A stretch of DNA of 64,000 bases from Photobacterium angustum (lineage in GTDB: Bacteria; Pseudomonadota; Gammaproteobacteria; Enterobacterales; Vibrionaceae): contig NZ_PYOM01000010.1 of assembly GCF_003026365.1 (NCBI RefSeq), positions 1 through 64,000 of the forward strand, given 5' to 3'. Position numbers and translations under genes: made by a program. The notes beneath the pieces are model-generated. The model was not told the origin of the DNA and did not search any database. It was given only the letters and a program-made list of their open reading frames with translations. The first letter of the stretch is position 1, and every line of letters starts with the position of its first letter. This document shows positions 19,484-27,828 of this stretch, piece after piece.

Positions 19484-20782
19484 ATGGAAAAGCAAAATAT
19501 TGCCCCGCCAACAAGTGAAGATGCTTTATCTCGATTGAAAACGGCTTTTAAAGCTGGTGTTACCGCGACACTAGCAAGTATTTCTATTGGTTTTTTATTC
19601 AAGATTTGGCTCGCTCAGTGGGTTAATAAAGACGATTTAGCACTGTTTAATAGTGTGATAGATATCGTATCTCTTTCATTAATATTAATGACGGGTTTTC
19701 GCTCTTCTATGGTCGTGACTTATAGCCAAACGAATAATGATCGTGACATTATTAATATCTTCAGGTTTTGCTTGATCACGATTGTTCTCTTAACATGGGG
19801 AGTTGTGCTTCCATACATTAAACACGAACTACACATCAACGTAGGCTATTTTGAAATGGTTGGTGTGATATTTAGCATGGGAATGAAGGTTTATTTTACT
19901 AACTTGATAGCCATGTATCGCTTGTATGATGTATCTAATAAAGTGACTTGGATAGAGCCTGTTACGAATGTAGCGGGCTTTGTTATTTGTTACTACGTAT
20001 TACACTTTACACCACTTGCCTCACTGTTTTATAGCATGGCGTTTTCATCGCTTGTTGCTGCCCATTTTATGTACTGGAAGCGACGTAAACAAATTGCGAC
20101 CAAACCAATAAAATCGGTTCAACTTGATCCTAATATGCGTAACTATGTTCGCAAAAGTTTCACTGCCTCATTAGAAGCAGGGACGAGTATCTTGATGATT
20201 TATATCACGGTTTTATTGACGATCACGCATTTTAGCTTAGATGAACTTGGTGATTTCCAAGTCGTTGTTCGTCCGATCTTCACTTACATGACGATGTTAT
20301 TTGTGTTTCCTATTTATCGTTTTGTCTTGCCTGAGTTAACCTTATGCATTAAGCAAGGTGATCACCAACAAATTAAAGCAATAAGGCGTTGGATCTTTCG
20401 TCTCGCAGCAATAGTGAGTGTGACATTTTTCCTCATCATGCTTATCGGTGGACGTGAAATTATAGGTTTTGTTTTTCCCCCTCAGTATCACGGGGCCGTT
20501 ATTGTATTATTTCATTTTTCTATGTTCTTTATTTTTATGATGCTAAATGCTTACCAGTTAGCCTATATAAAAGCCCATGGGAAATTCACATTAAGCTTAC
20601 TCATTCGTCTTAGCGGTATCATCACATTAATAGCAAGTTATTATTTATTATCGATATTTACTGCAAATGTCGTCGCTATTATTGTCGCATTATGTTTAGG
20701 TTATGTAATGATGTTCATTCTATCAACGATTGCTGAACGTAAAATATTAAACGGGTATAAGCTGGCTTTATCCAATGGCTAG
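19484..20782 (+). CDS. Polytopic membrane protein, polysaccharide flippase (Wzx/MATE)-like
   Basis: 432 aa from the ATG giving MEKQNIAPPTSEDAL; the TTG start four codons earlier is less likely. About 12 hydrophobic segments are spread over the whole length, with two six-helix halves separated by a charged linker (YWKRRKQIATKPIKSVQLDPNMRNYVRKSFTASLEAG). An Arg in the first helix-loop region (GFRSSMVVTYSQ) and the second-half start (SFTASLEAGTSILMIYITVLL) are typical of lipopolysaccharide/oligosaccharide flippases of the MOP superfamily. No other polysaccharide genes are adjacent, so the substrate is unknown. Confidence 0.7.
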   Translation: MEKQNIAPPTSEDALSRLKTAFKAGVTATLASISIGFLFKIWLAQWVNKDDLALFNSVIDIVSLSLILMTGFRSSMVVTYSQTNNDRDIINIFRFCLITIVLLTWGVVLPYIKHELHINVGYFEMVGVIFSMGMKVYFTNLIAMYRLYDVSNKVTWIEPVTNVAGFVICYYVLHFTPLASLFYSMAFSSLVAAHFMYWKRRKQIATKPIKSVQLDPNMRNYVRKSFTASLEAGTSILMIYITVLLTITHFSLDELGDFQVVVRPIFTYMTMLFVFPIYRFVLPELTLCIKQGDHQQIKAIRRWIFRLAAIVSVTFFLIMLIGGREIIGFVFPPQYHGAVIVLFHFSMFFIFMMLNAYQLAYIKAHGKFTLSLLIRLSGIITLIASYYLLSIFTANVVAIIVALCLGYVMMFILSTIAERKILNGYKLALSNG

Positions 20783-20826
20783 CTTGTACTTAATATTGTA
20801 TTGGATTGATTTAGGGAAAGAGAAAA

Positions 20827-21228
20827 ATGGCTGGTATCACTGACTTGACAGAACTTCTGGTGAATTTACAACCAGAATTAAGCCTTTCGCGTTACATTTA
20901 TTGTTGTACAGAAAATACTAATCTAGATGCTATTGCTTCTATGTCACCATTAGCGACATTTCGTGAAGAAGAAGGAATGACATTCATTTTAAGCTATGAA
21001 AGTGCAGTCCAGCATAATATTGAAATCAACAATGTGTATCGTTGTATTACATTAAAAGTACATTCAAGTTTGGAAGCTGTTGGTTTAACGGCTGCTGTTG
21101 CATCTGAGCTTGCTAAGCATGGAATTAGTGCCAATGTGATGGCAGGGTTTTATCATGATCATATTTTCGTCAATGAAAATCATGCCGAGCAAGCTATGCT
21201 AGCGTTAACTGAACTATCACAACGCTAG
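20827..21228 (+). CDS. ACT-domain protein (COG3602-like)
   Basis: 133 aa with the two-part ACT-like arrangement of the COG3602 family. The N-terminal strand-rich region (LSRYIYCCTENTNLDAIASMSPLATFREEEGMTFIL) is followed by a second ACT unit (YRCITLKVHSSLEAVGLTAAVASELAKHGISANVMAGFYHDHIFV). Such domains bind small ligands, often amino acids; the ligand here is unknown. AGGGAAAGAG precedes the ATG. The 3' end of the gene carries one arm of a long inverted repeat shared with the convergent gene end. Confidence 0.85.
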   Translation: MAGITDLTELLVNLQPELSLSRYIYCCTENTNLDAIASMSPLATFREEEGMTFILSYESAVQHNIEINNVYRCITLKVHSSLEAVGLTAAVASELAKHGISANVMAGFYHDHIFVNENHAEQAMLALTELSQR

Positions 21229-21232
21229 CATA
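21195..21232. repeat. Perfect 12-bp inverted repeat at a convergent gene junction
   Basis: TATGCTAGCGTT (21195-21206) and AACGCTAGCATA (21221-21232) are exact complements around a 14-base loop. The left arm codes for protein and the right arm spans the stop codon of the ACT gene. With no T-run it is either a factor-assisted terminator for both converging genes or an mRNA 3' stabiliser. Confidence 0.6.
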
Positions 21233-21244
21233 GAAAAGATTTAT

Positions 21245-22246
21245 TTAGAGTACAGGCGACATTCCATAGCTTTGACTATTAAGCAGCAGTAAACCAAGAC
21301 CTATGAGCAATAAGCCGCCAAATAGCTTAAATACTAATGGGGTAAATGAATGCTGGTGATCAGAGTACGCAAGATATTTTGTTACTAGCTTTTTACCCGA
21401 AAGTGTCATCGTAGCGATCGTTGAAGTCGTCAGCGCCGTTCCCACAGCCATCAGTAAAGCACTCACTACACCTAACCAGTACATATCAACCATATTGGCA
21501 AAAAGTAGTGCTAATATCGCACCTGTACATGGACGAATACCAATACTGGCGATAATTGCAATATATTCACGCATATTGGTTGCTTGATTAATACTATCAG
21601 CATCAGCAAAGTGTTTATGCCCGCAACCACAATCACTGCTATGGCTATGGCTATGGCTATGGCTATGGCTATGGCTATGGCTATGGCTATGGTCATGTTT
21701 ATGTGTTTTCTGTTTGTATAATTGCCAGCTTTGTTTTAAAGCTCGGTAAGCAACAATTACACCCAGTAATAACATGGCCACGAAGCTAAGTGTGATGAAT
21801 CGGTCTGCTGCGCTATTAATTTCACGCATCGATGAATTAAAAAACACCAGCAGAACGCTAACTAGCACTATAGCAACTAAGGCTTGTAAAAAAGCAGAGA
21901 TAACCGTCATGATTAAGCTTGCTTTTACTTTTGCGGGATTTGTTGCTAAATAGGTCGTTACGATCATTTTGCCGTGTCCAGGGCCTAATGAATGGAAAAC
22001 ACCATATAAAAAGCTGAGGCCTGCAAGTGAATAGATAGCTGCGGGGTTTTCTTTGGCGTCATAAAGCAAGTCACTCAATTGGCCGTTTATTTCACGTTGC
22101 CATTTTATGGTGCTAAGCATTAACGTTGGCCAGTTGTGCCAAAGTAAATAACCGACAATAATTAGAAAAGAGGCCACAAGGGTTGCGCCTAACCAATAGT
22201 TTCCTTTGTTCGTATGAGCATGTTGCTCGGAATGATGATGCTCCAT
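21245..22246 (-). CDS. NicO/RcnA-family metal transporter with His-rich loop
   Basis: 333 aa. Six or seven membrane segments carry the family signatures: SFLYGVFHSLGPGHGKMIVTTYL (HxxGPGHxK), and ASIGIRPCTGAILALLFA in a later helix. Between them is a cytoplasmic or periplasmic loop of nine His-Ser pairs plus CGCGHKH, a metal-binding stretch. The N-terminus is also His-rich (MEHHHSEQHAHTNKG). The family moves Ni2+, Co2+ or related metals. The partner gene directly upstream is DUF1007, and the operon is preceded by a Zur-type box, which points to zinc homeostasis (inference). Confidence 0.88.
   Translation of the reverse strand: MEHHHSEQHAHTNKGNYWLGATLVASFLIIVGYLLWHNWPTLMLSTIKWQREINGQLSDLLYDAKENPAAIYSLAGLSFLYGVFHSLGPGHGKMIVTTYLATNPAKVKASLIMTVISAFLQALVAIVLVSVLLVFFNSSMREINSAADRFITLSFVAMLLLGVIVAYRALKQSWQLYKQKTHKHDHSHSHSHSHSHSHSHSHSSDCGCGHKHFADADSINQATNMREYIAIIASIGIRPCTGAILALLFANMVDMYWLGVVSALLMAVGTALTTSTIATMTLSGKKLVTKYLAYSDHQHSFTPLVFKLFGGLLLIGLGLLLLNSQSYGMSPVL
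21638..21691 (-). repeat. Hexanucleotide microsatellite coding (His-Ser)9
   Basis: Nine tandem units of GCTATG on the plus strand, read as CATAGC on the coding strand, encode the His-Ser loop of the NicO transporter. Copy-number change would lengthen or shorten the metal-binding loop in frame. Confidence 0.95.
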
Positions 22247-22265
22247 GAGAATCCTTTAATAAGAG

Positions 22266-22910
22266 TTAGTCGGCTGATTGGCAATGCAGTTTTACTGTTT
22301 GAGTAAATAACTGACCAAGTGCATTATCGGGATCTGCATCAGGTGGTAATGACTGGGCATAAAGCATTTGCTCTGGACTTGGGTTAGGCTCAACGAGGTC
22401 AAAAGTACAGACTTTACTTAGCTCTGGCGATAAGATGATGTCGTTTTTCGCTTTCCAAGCCATATCAACATAGTAACTTGGTTCAAAAATAAGTAGTCGT
22501 AATGAATCTTTAGTTAATGGCTGAGGTTTAGACAGTGGAAGTTCAAATGTCAGTGTCGCTTTAGCGCGGTCTTTTGTTAATACCCCATCGGTAGCGATTT
22601 TATATTTGATTGGTTCTTGATCATTATAAAAGTAAGTGAAATAGTGCTCATTCATCATATTTTTCATTACAGAATCACCAACACGAGCAAGTGTTTCTGT
22701 TTTGCTTTCCGGCGACATATCTTCACCGTCCAGCATATATGCTGTTGTCATAGCATCAAAAGTCCATACCATTTTAAATCCTGTGATTTGTTTTTTATCA
22801 CCTTGGATATAAGTTTTCATATCAATCCATGAGTGTGGATGAGCTTGGCTAGCGGTTGAAAACAAGGTTAAAGACGAAAGTAATATTGCAGGAAAAGAAA
22901 TCCAACGCAT
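22266..22910 (-). CDS. DUF1007 secreted protein, partner of the NicO transporter
   Basis: 214 aa from the ATG (MRWISFPAILLSSLTLFSTASQAHPHSWIDM) that follows GGAGATAGC; an ATG 17 codons upstream is possible but gives a poor signal peptide. After cleavage near QA-HPHSW the mature protein begins with a His-rich metal-binding start, the DUF1007 hallmark. The rest has the family strands (TGFKMVWTFDAMTTAYML; LLIFEPSYYVDMAWK). It lies 19 bp upstream of the NicO gene and is probably co-transcribed with it. DUF1007-NicO pairs are recurrent and are thought to handle divalent metals in the periplasm; direction and metal are not settled by sequence. Confidence 0.85.
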   Translation of the reverse strand: MRWISFPAILLSSLTLFSTASQAHPHSWIDMKTYIQGDKKQITGFKMVWTFDAMTTAYMLDGEDMSPESKTETLARVGDSVMKNMMNEHYFTYFYNDQEPIKYKIATDGVLTKDRAKATLTFELPLSKPQPLTKDSLRLLIFEPSYYVDMAWKAKNDIILSPELSKVCTFDLVEPNPSPEQMLYAQSLPPDADPDNALGQLFTQTVKLHCQSAD

Positions 22911-22972
22911 AGAAAATGCTATCTCCATATTTACAAGCTTGGCACTATGTTTAAGCATCAAAGAAGAATAAG

Positions 22973-22995
22973 GTAATGTTATATTATAACAGTGC
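22973..22995. promoter_or_regulatory. Zur-type operator upstream of DUF1007-NicO
   Basis: The core TGTTATATTATAACA is a perfect odd-length palindrome centred on T22984. Across 23 bp it agrees with the gammaproteobacterial Zur consensus (GAAATGTTATA-N-TATAACATTTC) at 19 of 22 informative positions by my count. It lies ~63 bp before the chosen DUF1007 start, where repression by zinc-loaded Zur would be expected. Confidence 0.75.
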
Positions 22996-23055
22996 CTTTT
23001 GCTTGCTCAAAGTGAATTCAGTGCAAATAATCTTGAGGATATATGGCAATTAAGA

Positions 23056-23199
23056 TTAGGGTTTTAATTCTGCGAGTAAAAATGCAGAAGTCGCAATAAT
23101 AATACCACCAAAGATGGCAAGAAGTTGATTATGGTCAAAACCTGCAATCAGCGTTAACACTATACCTAGTGATATATATAGCTTCTGTCTTATAATCAT
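23056..23199 (-). CDS. Small two-helix membrane protein, 47 aa
   Basis: The start is the ATG preceded by GGAG (TTGGAGTGCTCA), giving MIIRQKLYISLGIVLTLIAG, then a short polar turn (FDHNQ), then LLAIFGGIIIATSAFLLAELKP. It shows two transmembrane segments in a hairpin. A longer frame extends 22 codons upstream but without a ribosome site. Not recognised; possibly an accessory inner-membrane peptide. Confidence 0.55.
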   Translation of the reverse strand: MIIRQKLYISLGIVLTLIAGFDHNQLLAIFGGIIIATSAFLLAELKP

Positions 23200-23580
23200 T
23201 GAGCACTCCAATATGATGTAATTCTTTATTAATAACATGCATAGCGGTAGGTGTGTTAACGACATGTCAAATCTTAGTTGTTAGAATACACGTGGTTTAA
23301 TTAATTGATTGATAAATGTTTTATATCGTTGAGTGTTTGTAGTTGTATAATTCTGTAATATAAATCTGTGCAGTAAGATAATCTATAAACTGGTATTTAG
23401 TTTGTAGATGGCACTAATTTTGAAACATGTGATACAGGTAAGGCTAAACTTGGTATTAGTGAGCGTTTTGATGAAATAAAAAACACCATTTCAAATTTTT
23501 CATAGCTTTGCCGCTATTTGCTGATTTTCAAGGTATAATAAGCAAAGAAGAAATAAATAATAGAGTAGAAGAAACTAAGT
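23200..23580. other. Divergent intergenic region upstream of the lptA-like gene
   Basis: About 380 bp of AT-rich DNA. A TATAAT-like hexamer (GGTATAATAAGC near 23535) fits a promoter for the lptA-like gene. A 24-codon frame beginning at 23408 has no ribosome site and was not called. Confidence 0.5.
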
Positions 23581-24075
23581 ATGAAATTAAAGCTATTTGC
23601 GGCTGGATGTATGTTGTTACTGAGTTCATCAACATGGGCTGAAAAAGCAGATACACAACTCCCTATCCATTTGGAAGCAATTACACAAGATGTTGATGTT
23701 ATCAATAATGTTACAACGCTAACTGGCAAGGTTGATATCACACAGGGTGGCGTTCAGATTAAAGCTGATAAGGCCGTAATAAAGTTGGACAGCAAGACAA
23801 AAGCACTAAAGAGTGTGGAAGTTTATGGTAAACCAGCTTACTTTCATCGTGTAATGGAAGATGGAAAGGTGGTGGATGGTGAGTCGTTTTACGGTATCTA
23901 TACACCTACAAATAACATGTTGGTGTTAAAGGATAAGGCCAAAATAACTCAAAATGGCAGCACTATCCAAGCGGCTGAAATAAGCTATAACTTGGCTTCT
24001 CAGGTGATGAAAGCAAAAGGCTCTAAGTCACGCCAAGTAAATACTGTTTTACTGCCTGATAATTTAAATAACTGA
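23581..24075 (+). CDS. LptA/OstA-like periplasmic protein (orphan)
   Basis: 164 aa with a clear signal peptide (MKLKLFAAGCMLLLSSSTWA-EKADT). The OstA-like fold follows: PIHLEAITQDVDVINNVTTLTGKVDITQGGVQIKADKAVI, then a second repeat ending ITQNGSTIQAAEISYNLASQVMKAKG. LptA carries LPS across the periplasm as a beta-jellyroll oligomer. Here the usual neighbours (kdsC, lptC, lptB, rpoN) are absent, so this is probably a second LptA-like paralogue rather than the essential lptA. The role is unknown. Confidence 0.8.
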   Translation: MKLKLFAAGCMLLLSSSTWAEKADTQLPIHLEAITQDVDVINNVTTLTGKVDITQGGVQIKADKAVIKLDSKTKALKSVEVYGKPAYFHRVMEDGKVVDGESFYGIYTPTNNMLVLKDKAKITQNGSTIQAAEISYNLASQVMKAKGSKSRQVNTVLLPDNLNN

Positions 24076-24200
24076 TGAGTAAAATAAGCAGTAGTGTTTT
24101 TTGCTCTTGCTTAAATTGACATGGATTTTGCACGTTGTTCAAAGAACTGATCAATGATCTTATAGAAAGACAAATAAAATAGAGAAAGAAGGTCGCTGCA

Positions 24201-24668
24201 GTGGAATTAGTACAAGTTAATGATTCAAACATATCCATTTATTTAAACTTAACTCAGGCATATGAAGCTGAGTTTTCACCACTGACGAAAAAAGTGCCTG
24301 ATAACGATGGTAAATTTGCGCTTGATACGCCAATAGAAGGTAATGTACTTGGCTTTCTTTTATATTTTGATGGTGTGCCTGCGGGATTAGCAGCGATTGC
24401 TGACCATGGTAACTGTCATTATGAGGTATGTGATTTCTATGTTGTACCTGTCTTTCGTAAAAATAAAGCAGGTCAACGTTTTGCTCATAGCTTATTTTCA
24501 ATGATGCCAGGTGAATGGGAAAGTAAGCAAATTGAAGGCGCAGTGCATGCGATTGCTTTTTGGCGTCGTGCGATTGGTGCGTACACAAATGAACAGTATG
24601 CCGAAGATATTTATCACGATAGCTACTGGGGTGATGTCACTCGCCAGCGTTTTACTATTTCGGTTTAA
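24201..24668 (+). CDS. GNAT-family acetyltransferase-like protein
   Basis: 155 aa starting at GTG after AAGAAGG, a well-placed ribosome site. The GNAT core is visible: GFLLYFDGVPAGLAAIADHGNCHYEVCDFYVVPVFRKNKAGQRFAHSLF. It contains the beta4 strand and an acetyl-CoA loop variant (FRKNKAGQRFA for the usual R/Q-x-x-G-x-G/A). The substrate is unknown. Monocistronic, with a terminator behind. Confidence 0.8.
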   Translation: MELVQVNDSNISIYLNLTQAYEAEFSPLTKKVPDNDGKFALDTPIEGNVLGFLLYFDGVPAGLAAIADHGNCHYEVCDFYVVPVFRKNKAGQRFAHSLFSMMPGEWESKQIEGAVHAIAFWRRAIGAYTNEQYAEDIYHDSYWGDVTRQRFTISV

Positions 24669-24686
24669 TGATGATAGAAAAAATCA

Positions 24687-24711
24687 AAGGGAGCTAATGC
24701 TCCCTTTTTTC
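24687..24711 (+). terminator. Terminator of the GNAT gene
   Basis: AAAGGGAGC-TAAT-GCTCCCTTT stem followed by further T. It sits between the GNAT gene and the convergent yqhD. Confidence 0.88.
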
Positions 24712-24738
24712 ATATTGTTACCGTATTACACTTAAAAC

Positions 24739-25890
24739 TTATAATGCCGTCATTAAGATTTTACGACTGATTTCTGGCGTAATATCGTGGTGTTCACTTA
24801 ATGCGATCATGCCATGTTTTTTAAGGCTTTCGATAAGAACATCGATATCTTTTTCACCTAAGTCAACGTCAGTAAGTGTTGTTGGTACACCCATTTGTTT
24901 GAAAAAGGCGATGGTTTTTTCAATCGCAGCATCAATACGTTGATCTGCTGTTCCTGTTGTTAAACCAAAGATGCGCTCAGCATATTGCAATAATTTTTCT
25001 TCTTTTTCTTTACGACGTACTTTCATGACAGCAGGTAATACTATGCTTAGCGTACGAGCATGATCAATACCGTAATTACCTGTTAATTCATGGCCAATCA
25101 TATGTGTTGTCCAATCCGCAGGGACGCCAACCCCAATTAAACCATTGAGAGCTTGAGTGGCAGACCACATTATATTAGCTCGAACGGCCAGATCATCGGG
25201 TGTCGCTAGTGCTTTTGGACCGTCTTCAATTAATGTATGCAGTAAACCTTCAGCAAAACGATCTTGGACTTTTGCATTAACAGGATAGGTTAAGTACTGC
25301 TCCATTGTATGAACAAAGGCATCAACAACCCCGTTTGCAACTTGGCGAGGAGATAAACTTAATGTTGTTTGTGGATCTAAAACAGCAAATGCAGGTTTTA
25401 CGAGTGGTGAGCCAAAGAATAATTTGTCTTTACCACGCGAAACCACGGAACCACCGTTACTTTCAGAGCCCGTTGCAGGTAAGGTTAATACACAACCAAG
25501 AGGAACAACCTTAGTGACAGGCTCTTGTTTAAGTAAAATGTTCCAAGGATCTTCTTCCTGATAACAGGCAGCAGCGGCAACAAATTTAGTACCATCGACA
25601 ACTGAGCCACCACCTACCGCTAGTAGATAATCATAACCTTCAGTTTTAACCAGCTCGACAGCCTTCATCAGTGTGTCATACTGTGGATTAGGCTCAACGC
25701 CTGAGAATTCTCCCCAATTAAATCCGTCTAACGCTGCTGTTACTTGGTCATAAACACCATTTGATTTGATAGAACCGCCACCGTAAATAACCAATACTTT
25801 TTTATCTTTAGGAATAGCTTGGCTAATTGACGCGATTTGACCTTGACCAAAATGAATGCTTGTAGGGTTTTGGTAGGTGAACTTATCCAT
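24739..25890 (-). CDS. yqhD: NADPH-dependent aldehyde reductase (iron-containing ADH family)
   Basis: 383 aa, closely matching E. coli YqhD along its length (FTYQNPTSIHFGQGQIASI; LLAVGGGSVVDGTKFVAAAA; TLPATGSESNGGSVVSR; QVANGVVDAFVHTMEQY; THMIGHELTGNYGIDHARTLS). The GGGS loop binds NADPH, and the metal ligands Asp and His are in VVDAFVH, MIGHE and DHA. YqhD reduces short-chain and lipid-derived aldehydes (methylglyoxal, acrolein, malondialdehyde, furfural) to alcohols and protects against aldehyde stress. The divergent yqhC-like regulator next door repeats the E. coli arrangement. Confidence 0.95.
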   Translation of the reverse strand: MDKFTYQNPTSIHFGQGQIASISQAIPKDKKVLVIYGGGSIKSNGVYDQVTAALDGFNWGEFSGVEPNPQYDTLMKAVELVKTEGYDYLLAVGGGSVVDGTKFVAAAACYQEEDPWNILLKQEPVTKVVPLGCVLTLPATGSESNGGSVVSRGKDKLFFGSPLVKPAFAVLDPQTTLSLSPRQVANGVVDAFVHTMEQYLTYPVNAKVQDRFAEGLLHTLIEDGPKALATPDDLAVRANIMWSATQALNGLIGVGVPADWTTHMIGHELTGNYGIDHARTLSIVLPAVMKVRRKEKEEKLLQYAERIFGLTTGTADQRIDAAIEKTIAFFKQMGVPTTLTDVDLGEKDIDVLIESLKKHGMIALSEHHDITPEISRKILMTAL

Positions 25891-26072
25891 TGTAGGCTCC
25901 GTTATATCGTTGTGATATTGATATTCTAATTATTGTCTTGAGATCTCTAGTGTAGAAGCGAACGTAGGATAAACTAAATACATAATTCTCTTTATTTCTT
26001 GCCTATTTCTATTTTAACTACATTGTTGTGTTATGTTCGTTATAGGGTAAACAGGTGTAGAATGACAGGACA

Positions 26073-27032
26073 ATGACTGTTATGTCGAACGTCAATAAAC
26101 AGGTTGATGGGTTTACAATGAGAGCTGAACTTAAAAGACAGCTAGCTATAGTTGCTAGTCAATTATGTGAATATTACAAAATATCAGACCAAACTAATAG
26201 GGTGCATACGTTGCTAACTGGTGTACGATTATTTCGTATTGATCGTTACCATAAGCTGACGCCACAGATGTATGAGCAAGGAATAGTTGTTATTTTTCAG
26301 GGAAGTAAAATAGGGCATTTAAATCAACATCAGTTTGGTTATGACGTTGAACAATGTCTTATTGTGTCGACATCTTATCCGATTACGTGTGAAACATTTG
26401 CCTCTCAGCAAGAACCATTAATGGGGATCAATATTGATCTTGATATTAATGTCATCAGCCAGTTAGTTTCTGATATGGGATTAGAATCAAAAAATTGGGG
26501 GGAGATGGATACACGCTGTGGTGTTTCTCCTGCACAAATGACTGAGTCAATGTACCTATGTATGTTGGAATTGCTTAATGTTTTGCATAATCCTCTTGAT
26601 GCTAAGGTACTTGGCCCCTCGATTCTCCGCCAGTTTTTCTATTACTTATTGCAAAGTGAGAAAGGCTATTTATTGGCACACTACTGCGAGCAAGACAGTT
26701 CTTTAGCTAAAATTTCGGCCGTGATCGGTCATGTGCAAAAGAACTTTGCAGAAAAATTACATGTTAATGAATTAGCAGCAATGGCAGGGATGAGTGTTTC
26801 AGTTTTTCATAAAGTTTTTAAACAAGTTGTCACGGATCCTCCTTTGCAGTACATCAAAAAAATTCGGTTGAATCATGCAAAAAACTATATTTTGCAAGAA
26901 GGTCTTTCAGCAAGCCTAGCGTCTCAACGAGTAGGTTATGAAAGTGCTGCTCAATTTAGCCGAGAATTTAAGCGTTATTTTGGTGTACCACCTAGCCGTA
27001 TTGATGAAATTTCAGATTATTCACGAAAATAA
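26073..27032 (+). CDS. yqhC: AraC-family activator of yqhD
   Basis: 319 aa; AGGA lies just before the ATG. The N-terminal cupin-like sensor of the YqhC/AraC-N type (FRIDRYHKLTPQMYEQGIVVIFQGSKIGHLNQHQFGYDVEQCLIV) spans about residues 30-200. The C-terminal double helix-turn-helix (KLHVNELAAMAGMSVSVFHKVFKQVVTDPPLQYIKKIRLNHAKNYI, then VGYESAAQFSREFKRYFGVPPS) spans about residues 215-310. It is divergent from yqhD across ~180 bp, as in E. coli, where YqhC activates yqhD in response to aldehydes. Confidence 0.88.
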   Translation: MTVMSNVNKQVDGFTMRAELKRQLAIVASQLCEYYKISDQTNRVHTLLTGVRLFRIDRYHKLTPQMYEQGIVVIFQGSKIGHLNQHQFGYDVEQCLIVSTSYPITCETFASQQEPLMGINIDLDINVISQLVSDMGLESKNWGEMDTRCGVSPAQMTESMYLCMLELLNVLHNPLDAKVLGPSILRQFFYYLLQSEKGYLLAHYCEQDSSLAKISAVIGHVQKNFAEKLHVNELAAMAGMSVSVFHKVFKQVVTDPPLQYIKKIRLNHAKNYILQEGLSASLASQRVGYESAAQFSREFKRYFGVPPSRIDEISDYSRK

Positions 27033-27202
27033 TCTATTGATATCAATAAATATTTAACTAAAGTTGATTGTGTAATTTCAGGTATAATAGTTATTCTTTC
27101 TAGGGATGTAACTTGTTGTTTGTATACATAGTGCGGAACTTTAGAAGCGGTTAGTTGTCACATCGTCGTCGTGGAACGAATTATTATTAAAACAGGAAAA
27201 TC

Positions 27203-27817
27203 ATGCCTGAGTCTCAACCTAAAATTCTGATCCTATTTGCACATCCTTCGCCAAATCGTTCAGAAATCAATGTACCGTTATTTAATGCATCTAAAACTAT
27301 TGCCAATGTAACGTGCGTTGACTTATATGCCGAATATCCAACCTATCGTATTGATATAGATAAAGAGCAACAACGCCTTCGCGAACATGACGTTATCGTG
27401 TTTATGTTTCCTCTCTATTGGTATTCCACACCATCGCTATTAAAAGAATGGCAAGATTTAGTGCTTGAATATGGGTTTGCATATGGCAGTGAAGGGAATG
27501 AATTGGTAGGTAAAAAATTCATTTGCGCTTTGACTGCTGGTGGCTCTGAATCGAGCTATCGTAAAGATGGCTTTAACCACTATACCATTCGTGAGTTATT
27601 GCAACCTCTAGAGCAAATGGCAGAGCTAACAGGTATGGATTTTCTAGCGCCATTTGCACTCTTTGGTGCGGGCATGGCGAATGAAGAAAACCGTATTGAA
27701 CAGCACCTTAAAAATTGGAAACGTGTTCTGATTGCGATTCAAGATAATAAATTCAACTATGAGGTTGCGAGTAAATTATCAAAAATGAATCACAGCCTAG
27801 AATTAGTCATTAAATAG
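27203..27817 (+). CDS. kefF: KefF-like quinone oxidoreductase, ancillary subunit of the K+ efflux system
   Basis: 204 aa flavodoxin-like fold of the KefF/KefG/MdaB group: KILILFAHPSPNRSEIN (FMN phosphate loop), DLYAEYPTYRIDIDKEQQRLREHDVIVFMFPLYWYSTPSLLKEWQD, and TAGGSESSYRKDG. It is somewhat longer than KefF (176 aa). Partners of this kind bind and activate the Kef transporter, which here starts 11 bp downstream in the same operon. Confidence 0.88.
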   Translation: MPESQPKILILFAHPSPNRSEINVPLFNASKTIANVTCVDLYAEYPTYRIDIDKEQQRLREHDVIVFMFPLYWYSTPSLLKEWQDLVLEYGFAYGSEGNELVGKKFICALTAGGSESSYRKDGFNHYTIRELLQPLEQMAELTGMDFLAPFALFGAGMANEENRIEQHLKNWKRVLIAIQDNKFNYEVASKLSKMNHSLELVIK

Positions 27818-27828
27818 AAGAGACTACT

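Noticed and set aside
21511..21696. Minus-strand frame encoding an alternating Ala-Ile run
   Set aside because: It is an out-of-frame reading of the hexanucleotide repeat in the NicO gene.
24217..24588. 123-codon minus-strand frame opposite the GNAT gene
   Set aside because: His/Gln/Leu-rich composition, no family pattern and no ribosome site; the GNAT frame has clear motifs.
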